A DNA stretch of 64,000 bases from Heliopora coerulea (Eukaryota > Cnidaria > Anthozoa > Scleralcyonacea > Helioporidae): positions 1,054,001 through 1,118,000 of the forward strand of contig JASJOG010000091.1 in assembly GCA_030142905.1 (NCBI GenBank), read 5' to 3'. This document shows, piece by piece, positions 58,038 through 64,000 of the stretch (position 1 is the stretch's first letter; every line of letters starts with the position of its first letter). Position numbers and translations under genes: made by a program. The notes under the pieces were generated by a model, which was not told where the DNA came from, did not search any database, and saw nothing but the letters and a program-made list of their open reading frames with translations.

Positions 58038-58128
58038 ATTCCCCTCCAATATTCCCCTCCAATATTCCCCTCCAATATTCCCCTCCAATATTCCCCTCCA
58101 ATATTCCCCTCCAATATTCCCCTCAAAT
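58038..58128. repeat. 13-bp minisatellite, 7 units
   Basis: Seven units of ATTCCCCTCCAAT, identical except the last. The open frame across it (PPIFPSNIPLQYS) is a repeat artefact. Confidence 0.9.
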
Positions 58129-58129
58129 A

Positions 58130-59040
58130 ACCCCCTGTAATATTCCCTGCGCCACTCCTTATCTTCCTTCTAATCTAAAAAAATAATGAACGTCAAGTAC
58201 ACTTCAACAAGACACATTTTAAGTGAAGGTTATATACCGCGACCTCGGTGTTTAAGAGATATATAACCTTCACTTATATCATCGTTGGTGAAGTCTCGAA
58301 AAAAGTAATTAGCTTGCCCGACAAACGGATAGAAATAGCGAAATTTTGGCAGAAAGTTCATGAATACCTTTGTGAGGTTTATAAGTTAGTTATAAACCTC
58401 TCGAGAACAAAAGAAACTGAGCCAAGTCTTAGAAACACGTAAAACATTTCATATTTTATTTACAACTGAGCAGTTGCTTATATTGAGGGCACATGACTTA
58501 GCTCGGGAAATGCTATCGTCTACCTTAAATTCCTTTGTTGTTGGCCATTCATGAAGCAGTTCTTGCTTCTTTGTAAAACGTCTGAAACGGACTCTTTATC
58601 TTTTCAACTAACGCTTTGGTAGGAATGAAGAGAACTTATATACTTATGATCTGTTCAGTCGCATTCGATTCGACACAAATTTTGTGTTCAAAAAATGTCC
58701 GACTCACCACTCATGTTTACCAAGTTCAAGCACATGAAACCAACCAAACAAATCACTTTGCAATTTAAATATACCTCTTGAAAATCCCACTACAGATGTT
58801 CGTACTTCTATCGTATTATTTCAACGCTTTAGATACGCATTCGGAAAAATCCTTAGAACAAAAGCATCTCTTTGTAATTGTCTCTCAAATCAACCTCGTC
58901 CATGTGGGATATAAGTAAGTTAATTTGAGACCCCTTCGAGATATGTGATTGATTCACCTTGTACTACGCCCTCAGTGAATAAATCATATATCCCCTCGTT
59001 GCCTCAAAATAACCTATACATATTTATTCATTCTAAACAG
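58130..59040. other. Intron sequence, no feature recognised
   Basis: An inverted repeat, AAGTGAAGGTTATAT/ATATAACCTTCACTT, sits at about 58221-58275. Nothing else seen. Confidence 0.4.
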
Positions 59041-59046
59041 TCATTT

Positions 59047-59393
59047 TATCAATGATGTTGTTAAGTGTGGTAGCTTGGTAGTTATATGATACTCTTTATA
59101 CGCTCTCAAGCTATTCTACTCAGAAAAACTTTCCGAGCCCCTGACGGGAATCGAACCCGTAACCTTCTGATCGCCGGTGAGATGCTTTAATGATACATGG
59201 ACTCAGAAGGTGAGCGAACGTTACCTTTATGCACTGTTCGTATTGATCATCTCACCGGCGATCAGAAGGTTACAGGTTCGATTCCCGTCAGGACCTCAGA
59301 AAGTTTTTCTGAGTAGAATACCTTGAGAGCGTATAAAGAACATCATATAACTACCAAGCTACCACATTTAATAACATCATTGATAAGCACAAA
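59047..59393. repeat. Inverted pair of tRNA-derived SINEs
   Basis: Left copy on - (to about 59212), right copy on + (from about 59247). Each has the B-box region GGTTCGATTCC (one base differs in the flanking stem on the right), the body CAGAAAGTTTTTCTGAGTAG and the tail AAGCTACCACA. Together they form a 350-bp palindrome with a 35-50 bp spacer. The left copy includes the full tRNA-like head. Confidence 0.75.
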
Positions 59394-59487
59394 AATGAAT
59401 AGATGACATATTGAGACTTGCAGACTAGCAGTGCGTATGTGTGTCATCAATACGAACCGTTACATAAATCTAACCTCCGCTTACTGT

Positions 59488-59612
59488 CTGAGTCCGTGTA
59501 GCTCAATCATTAAAGCATCTCACGGGCGATCAGAAGGTTACGGGTTCGATTCCCGTCAGGGACTCAGAAAGCTTTTCTGAGTAGAATAGCTTGAGAGCGC
59601 ATAAAAAACATC
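59488..59612 (+). mobile_element. tRNA-derived SINE, full head
   Basis: The head folds as a tRNA: acceptor GAGTCC/GGGACTC with six pairs, A box TAGCTCAATCATTAAAGCATC, T arm ACGGG/CCCGT around TTCGATT, and B box GGTTCGATTCC. The anticodon stem has a mismatch, and the body CAGAAAGCTTTTCTGAG follows without a CCA-type end or terminator. I read it as a SINE rather than a tRNA gene. It is cut at about 59612 by PLE sequence. Confidence 0.7.
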
Positions 59613-59627
59613 AGTCATTTTCTCCTT

Positions 59628-59664
59628 ACTCTGATGATGTTGCGTCACGTCACGAAAGCTTAGT
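59628..59664 (+). ncRNA. Hammerhead-type motif, AGCU stem III
   Basis: Stem I ACU/AGU, core CUGAUGA (59631-59637), an imperfect stem II (GUUGCG...CGUCAC), GAA (59654-59656), palindromic AGCU, and U before the cut. Compared with 33505, both stem I (UCU/AGA to ACU/AGU) and stem III (ACGU to AGCU) have changed in a pair-preserving way. Confidence 0.65.
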
Positions 59665-59696
59665 GCACTGTATATATCTTCATTATATCTGATTAT

Positions 59697-60080
59697 GGTC
59701 GTATTCCGTGTGTTGTGCTGGGGACTAATATTTATTCAAAGATTACGATTCCTGCATGTTTCTTCGCTTAATAGGGATTGTGTTCAATCGATGGCACATT
59801 CATAGCTGAAAAGAAACCGAATGGCGATCTAAAGCCGCAATTGCGTCTTCGATTTAAAGGGGCTTCCATTCTTCGTCTACCAAAGGTTCGTTCATCATCT
59901 TCGACCTCACTGTCGTCTGTCCTTGAGTCTTCATGGCTATGATTTGTACTCGAGGAAGAAGAAAAGAATTTTAAGTAATTCTTCGAAGCAAAAATCGAGT
60001 TTTTTTTAGACAGAAACCCAACCTTGGACTATGTAATTCCACTTGTCCTCATTTCCGGTAAGTAGTTACGAGTGTTTTTT
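59697..60080 (+). pseudogene. PLE 5' module after the hammerhead
   Basis: The frame reads VVFRVLCWGLIFIQRLRFLH and VSSLNRDCVQS, the PLE leader, then decays. From 59810 to 59960 the opposite strand reads ERTFGRRRMEAPLNRRRN, matching the block at 56540-56700. It ends near TTCCGGTAAGTAGTTAC at 60055. Confidence 0.5.
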
Positions 60081-60399
60081 CCACGGTCATGTTAAGGCAA
60101 AATTCAACTTTGACCTCGAAAATCTTCATGAAGACGAGGTTTTCGAAAAGCAAGATATTACATTAATCGAAAAAATCCAAAGAATGCGGATATATTATAT
60201 AAAATCCCTACACGTGGGCTAGGTACTTTAAATAATAGCCATTGGGGCTGGCTTGAAAAAGAATCTCAACCCTAGCTATTGTTTTGTTATATCGTTTACG
60301 TTCATCTTTGAACTCTTTAGAGACTAAAGACTGATATTTTTCATCGACAGAGGGGAGCATTATCTGGTGATCTGTATTTATGTCTTCGTCTATTTGCAG

Positions 60400-60638
60400 C
60401 ATGAGAACAAGCGAGATCTTGCGGTCGTTCGTCATAGCATGTGTCCCCGCTGCTATGTAAGCGTCCCTAATCAACTCTCTCCAAAAGAATTCTCAGAAAT
60501 GACAGAAGAAGGGCGTATAAGGATGATTAAGGCACAAAAAGTCAGTTACTGGAAACAATTTGAACATGGCATGCTGTCGCGAGATGCTGTTCAAACTCTT
60601 ATAGGAACTGCCGACACCGTTATGGATACAAAAGATAG
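60400..60638 (+). CDS. SLC9C1: SLC9C1 exon: linker before voltage sensor
   Basis: Acceptor TATTTGCAG, donor AG|GTAAGA, 239 bp, entering in phase 0 and leaving with two bases of a split codon. Reads HENKRDLAVVRHSMCPRCYV, SVPNQLSPKEFSEMTEEGRI, RMIKAQKVSYWKQFEHGMLS, RDAVQTLIGTADTVMDTKD. RIRM.KA.K.SYW.QFE.GMLSR.AV..L....D is the amphipathic cytoplasmic segment that links the exchanger to the four-helix voltage sensor in SLC9C1. CPRC is a nearby cysteine pair. The downstream exon is not in the remaining 3.4 kb. The frame upstream of 60400 is intron. Confidence 0.92.
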
Positions 60639-60644
60639 GTAAGA

Positions 60645-61175
60645 TAATTCTCATACAGTTTGAAATTGTTATATGTTAGGCGCTTATTGCAGTTTGGTAG
60701 TTAAAAGCAGTAATTGGGGTTGAGGAAACCAATTGATATATGTAACGTGATAATTATAATAATGAATGATTTGAATCTCAAGTACTATAGAATAGAGTTA
60801 GTCGTTGGACAAGCGAAAAACAAAGATCACGGATGAATTTGCACTGCGGTGTGCTTTGTAACTTTTATTAAATGAATTCGCATTAGGAATGCTGCTTTGG
60901 TATTTTAGAAACCTTGCTTTGTCCCTATTGGATCAACATTTGTCCTTTTTTCGCCATCAAAGTTGTATAAACGTTGGGTGGAGAAACAACCGGTGTACCT
61001 TGACAGTCAGACCATCATCTCATAGGTGCTAACCTCAAGAACTAAGTTTCCGGGACAGGAAACTCTAAGTTACCACGTGCCCTTAATCACATCTATTTAA
61101 TAAGAACTTGCCGGATTAAAGTTCGTAATCAATATCAAACCGACTAAAGGAAATACATAACTATTTTTGGAAATG
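60645..61175. other. Intron sequence, no feature recognised
   Basis: No exon for the next part of the exchanger and no repeat seen. Confidence 0.4.
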
Positions 61176-61179
61176 TGGG

Positions 61180-61322
61180 AGCTTAGAGATATCTTGAATG
61201 ACAGATGAATGTTTGTCAAGTTCTATTCTCAGAAAAACAATTTCTGAGCCCCAGATGGGGATCGAAACCCCAACCTTCTGATGGTCGGTAAGACGCTCTA
61301 GTCATTGAGCTACCAAGACTCA
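61180..61322 (-). mobile_element. tRNA-derived SINE
   Basis: On the - strand: GAGTCTTGGTAGCTCAATGA (A box), then the B-box region GGTTTCGATCC, the body CAGAAATTGTTTTTCTGAG and a tail with GACAGATGAATGTTTGTCAA. The T arm GGGG/CCCC pairs, but the B box has an extra T. Same superfamily as 59488, with a different tail. Confidence 0.65.
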
Positions 61323-61394
61323 AATGGTGAGCTATACGTGGGCTATGCGACTTAACCGGAAGCCACTATATGTTAATAATGTTATAATGACAAA

Positions 61395-61497
61395 TATAAC
61401 TTTGGAAATCTTGGAGCTTGGAGATATCTTGAATGATAGATGAACCTTCGTCAAACTCTGTCTTCAGGAAAACGATTTGTGAGCCCCGGACGGGGAT
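61395..61497 (-). mobile_element. SINE tail fragment
   Basis: Second copy of the SINE tail (GGAGATATCTTGAATGATAG, complement sense) up to CCCCGGACGGGGATC, then an abrupt join to a hAT-like coding relic. Confidence 0.55.
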
Positions 61498-61499
61498 CT

Positions 61500-61625
61500 G
61501 TTGATTTAAGGTTTAAAGGCAATGCAATAAACAAGAAATAGTGCATGATCTGATCAGTGTGAATTTTTTTGACCATTGAAAATCCGCTCTCAGAGTTAGC
61601 ACTGGAGCAAGGAATCAATAACAGC
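61500..61625 (-). pseudogene. hAT C-terminal dimerisation relic
   Basis: The - strand reads LIPCSSANSESGFSMVKKIH, then TDQ. The pattern IPxSxAxxERxFSxxKKIHTxxR is the start of the hAT C-terminal dimerisation region. Only about 40 codons remain, between a SINE fragment and a PLE leader. Confidence 0.65.
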
Positions 61626-61694
61626 CCTGAAATCAGCTTAAAAAGCAAAGCGAATCGTAGCTGGCCATCGAGGGTTGTAACCTTTCCAACTTCA

Positions 61695-61783
61695 CTTCAA
61701 AACATGGTGATGGAGGAACCAGGCGGGAACCTTAAGCGAAGTATAAAGAGTAGTGCCCAGCATATTGTATGGAATACAGCCAT
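61695..61783 (-). pseudogene. PLE ORF start fragment
   Basis: From ATG at 61783 on the - strand: MAVFHTICWALLFILRLRFP, then PGSSITM. It is the leader seen at 6660, 33117, 33559, 50370, 56860 and 59697, and here too it follows a hammerhead motif by about 45 bp. Confidence 0.65.
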
Positions 61784-61826
61784 GACAAACTCGTAACTTT
61801 AAAGAATAATTTATTAAGGAACAGAG

Positions 61827-61863
61827 ACTAACGTTTCGTTGCAGCGCGCGACATCATCAGAGT
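61827..61863 (-). ncRNA. Hammerhead-type motif, minimal stem III
   Basis: On the - strand: stem I ACU/AGU, core CUGAUGA, stem II GUCGCGCGCUGCAAC (G-C, U-A, then mixed), GAA, palindromic ACGU, and U before the cut. It has the same stem I as 59628 and the same stem III as 33505. Confidence 0.62.
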
Positions 61864-62935
61864 GACACAATAGGTAGGGTTACATCAATTATATAGCGGA
61901 TTAACTAGGATTATATTACAATCGGAGTGACTAAAAGTGACAACAAGGTAAAGAAGGGAGGAGCTACGACACATTGCAAAAATAAAAAGATCAATTAAAT
62001 GAAATGAGATGAAATAGAAGTATGTCAGTTACAACAGGGATAGAGGAATAGATGTGCTATGATAAGGATTTATGCTAAGTATTCATCCGGAGATACAGTA
62101 CTTTGGTGGCGAAGATGAAACGAATTACGAAATCGACGAAATAAACAAAGAAAACATGAACGAATTCTGCATTTTTATCGCTGACCAGAAATCGGAAAAT
62201 ACAAAACATAAGACAAAATACAACAAGCAATCCTTGTGCAAGTTTTGACGAAAGACGAACGAGAAGAGGGAAGTGAAAAGCGTACTTTTTCCACGGTAAA
62301 ACATCAATAAAAAAGAAAAATGGCGTACAAACCTGCAACTCTTGCGTATTTTCAACTAGTCATTCAGTGGCATCTCAACACAAATGGTTCAAAGATAAAT
62401 TTACACGAAGACGACTTTAAACTTTCTAGAGAGGTTTTAAAATCCTGATGAAAGCATCACTGGTTCAACACTGTAAAGATCATCATGCACAAATCACTCT
62501 TGAAGTGAGAAAGACTGAAGCGGACAACTGTTTTGCCGAAGGATAATTTAGTGGCCAAAACCAAGTAGCTTTGCAGCGAGTCACCTGGTGGCTGTTTACT
62601 TTTCATTGTTGTTTCGAGCCAAAAATACATCCTAACGTCTTCAGTGGAGCGACATTTCATAGGGAAAAAAAAATCCTGATAGAGGCGATAAAATCTTTGG
62701 GTGGAAAGCGGAGAAAGCATCCAAAGACCGTCGTGGCCTAGACAACTCTTCTGGACGATGAGTGTGCTATCCCACTTCTCAAACAATTGACCGTGAACGC
62801 TGTCCGGTTACATACTGCAAAGTGTTCAAAAGTAATCGTCCTAAAGAGATGAATGAACCAGAATCTTCGTACTTCTTTACCAATAAACACTAGCAAAATC
62901 CAGTCGAAAATATTTGGTACAAGAAGTCTCCCTTA

Positions 62936-63591
62936 AGGCTAGTTTCCATATAATCGCTGACGATCGTTGACGATCGCCGGATCGCTGAAATCATTGAAGC
63001 GAAGGATCGCTGACGATCGCCAACGATCGCTTGAGTTTGTTTCCATATGATCGCTCAATTCATTGTATCCCAGCACCTTCTTGTGCCTGATTATTCATTG
63101 TTCACCAGACACCGCAGGCTGTCGACGGTTCCAAACCAAATTTGTCGCTTACGACCTTCAAGGCGTTGAGTTTTTTGAACTTGTCTTTATACTCTTTACA
63201 GTATCGGTTGTATAAACATTCATATTTGTGAATTTCTTCCATGAACTCTTCTGTGGAAAAACTCGCCATGTTCTATCTTCGAAGCACGTGGTCAATTGAA
63301 GACAAATGCCTGAACGTCACAATGTCAACAGAAAATGATGCATTTTGGGATCGTTTCGATCGCTGAATTTTGTTTCCATATAATCGTTGACGATCGCTGT
63401 GGATCGCTCACGATCACTCACGATCGCTGAGATAGAACATTTTCTATCTCAGCGATCGTCAGCGATCGCGATCGCCGGGGATCGCTCACGATCGCTGGAT
63501 CGCTGAAAAGTGTTTCCATATAATCGCTGTCGATCGCTTATGATCGATGGCGATCAACAGCGATCGTCAGCGATTATATGGAAACTAGCCT
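62936..63591. mobile_element. Harbinger-type TIR element with GATCG arrays
   Basis: Terminal inverted repeats start AGGCTAGTTTCCATATAATC and are perfect for about 31 bp. TTA flanks both sides (62933-62935, 63592-63594). The intact Crypton sequence at about 24805-24825 confirms the empty site. Subterminal regions are packed with CGATCGCTGA-type units, and the phrase GTTTCCATATAATCG recurs at about 63049, 63369 and 63510 inside the element. It contains one short MADF-like ORF and no transposase. It is younger than the Crypton copy it splits. Confidence 0.82.
63102..63269 (-). CDS. Truncated MADF/Myb-SANT-like ORF, 55 codons
   Basis: The reading MASFSTEEFMEEIHKYECLY, NRYCKEYKDKFKKLNALKVV, SDKFGLEPSTACGVW ends in TGA. 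EEFIEEI.KY.CLYN...K.YKDK.K....W..I..KFG is the first two helices of a MADF DNA-binding domain, the companion protein type of Harbinger transposons. Normal domains are 80-90 residues, so the third helix is missing here unless splicing restores it. The conserved W of helix 2 is an L (NALKVV). It lies between the two GATCG-rich arrays of the TIR element. Probably a relic or a source of a short competitor protein; no evidence of expression. Confidence 0.6.
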   Translation of the reverse strand: MASFSTEEFMEEIHKYECLYNRYCKEYKDKFKKLNALKVVSDKFGLEPSTACGVW

Positions 63592-64000
63592 TTAGGGAAG
63601 AATAAAGTCGGGAAGCTACTTTTGAAAGCTGCTCAAAACAATTCCGTTCGCAGAACTTTTATTTCAAAGCTACTCGATTCAGACGTAGCTGTGATTGTGA
63701 AGCTCAGGTAAGTGATTACCAGAACGGGAAAGTCCTAAGACTTATACAAATCGGCATCTATTCGACATCAGCGAAGAATGTCGATGTAATACACTTAGTC
63801 ACTTAGCAAATGTCCTGACAGCAAGTGAGTTCCCTTACGTCTTTTGTTCATATAAATCAGAAAGAGCCAAGACAAAGCGTTGCTGCAAAAAGTGAACAGT
63901 TGGCAAATGCATATCCCAAGGAGCTAACTTTGATAACTGCTCTTTCGATTCAAGTCAAAAATTGTCCCGTTACTGAGGTGGCCCTCAAAATCAAAATCAT

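Larger units (their letters stand above)
11521..60638 (+). other. SLC9C1: SLC9C1 (sperm Na+/H+ exchanger) gene, six exons
   Basis: Gene-level entry. Exons at 11521, 21194, 29077, 38067, 50593 and 60400 have agreeing splice phases (1+2, 2+1, 2+1, 0, 0) and GT-AG introns of 9.6, 7.6, 8.8, 12.4 and 9.5 kb. Joined, they give one uninterrupted frame of about 395 residues with exchanger motifs in family order. SLC9C1 proteins are about 1200 residues: an exchanger domain, a four-helix voltage sensor and a cyclic-nucleotide-binding domain. They act in the sperm flagellar membrane, raising internal pH after hyperpolarisation. Here the N-terminal helices and everything from the voltage sensor onward are absent, so the gene continues past both sides of the exons seen. 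SLC9C2 cannot be excluded by sequence alone. Confidence 0.88.
62055..63990 (+). mobile_element. Crypton-like element copy 4, interrupted
   Basis: Opposite orientation to copies 1-3. An N-terminal block at 62072 reads MLSIHPEIQYFGGEDETNYE, then FIADQKSENTKHKTKYNKQS. Later blocks include CPVTYCKVFKSNRPKEMNEP near 62800 and NIWYKKSPL near 62910. Then comes the TIR element 62936-63591, after which the recombinase C-terminal traces resume (LLKAAQNN-like, QVSDYQNGKV). Frameshifts throughout. It runs to the window edge, where the remaining end of the family should follow. Confidence 0.72.

Noticed and set aside
57910..58186. Proline-rich repeat proteins
   Set aside because: Frames across the 13-bp minisatellite only.
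59488..59570. A tRNA gene with good A and B boxes
   Set aside because: The anticodon stem is mismatched, a conserved non-tRNA body follows, and three related copies share that body, so it is a tRNA-derived SINE.
62950..63560. The GATCG arrays as a CRISPR-like array or replication origin
   Set aside because: Units are not regularly spaced with unique spacers, and the array is enclosed by TIRs with a TTA duplication in a eukaryotic intron.
60640..64000. Voltage-sensor or cyclic-nucleotide-binding exons
   Set aside because: No S4-like RxxRxxR helix or CNBD motif seen; the region is SINE, PLE and Crypton sequence.

Overview
The window is animal nuclear DNA: AT-rich, introns of 7 to 13 kb with GT-AG borders, and a dense layer of decayed transposons. 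The host is most likely a cnidarian, probably an anthozoan. That guess rests on a retained sperm-type Na+/H+ exchanger together with many Penelope-like, Crypton, PIF/Harbinger and hAT relics; no single feature proves it.

Only one host gene is recognised. Six in-phase exons on the + strand (11521-11631, 21194-21464, 29077-29220, 38067-38226, 50593-50856, 60400-60638) join into about 395 residues of an SLC9C1 (sNHE) exchanger. They run from the ESLLND ion-binding helix, through the GGLRGAVGLALAL helix, into the linker before the voltage sensor. Exons for the N-terminal membrane helices, and for the voltage-sensor and cyclic-nucleotide-binding domains, were not found. The rest of the window is intron, plus upstream sequence that is either intergenic or a further intron.

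Region by region: 1-7.5 kb holds a chimeric LINE, a Penelope-like (PLE) GIY-YIG relic and two large foldbacks of PLE terminal sequence. 7.5-11 kb holds two TIR elements flanked by 5-bp repeats, one with a nested Harbinger-type element. 11.8-16 kb holds two joined Crypton-like (DUF3504) copies, with a TIR element carrying an intact 148-codon ORF inserted in the first. 23.5-29 kb is a PLE cluster: an inverted pair, one member split by a Crypton, with hammerhead ribozymes beside the PLE 3' ends. 31-35 kb holds another Crypton copy, tandem PLE 5' ends, a second DUF3504 lineage and a SINE. 41.3-44.1 kb is an 800-bp-arm inverted repeat. 47.5-50.1 kb is a full-length decayed hAT element. 51.8-55.1 kb is a Harbinger transposase/Myb-like pair. 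59-64 kb holds tRNA-derived SINEs, PLE ends and a fourth Crypton copy carrying a MADF-encoding TIR element.

The most interesting signal is a set of about fifteen compact hammerhead-ribozyme motifs at PLE termini. Their stem I and stem III pairings covary between loci. Several lie in sense orientation inside the exchanger's introns, so they could cut its pre-mRNA. Transposon ORFs are nearly all broken; the exchanger exons are intact.
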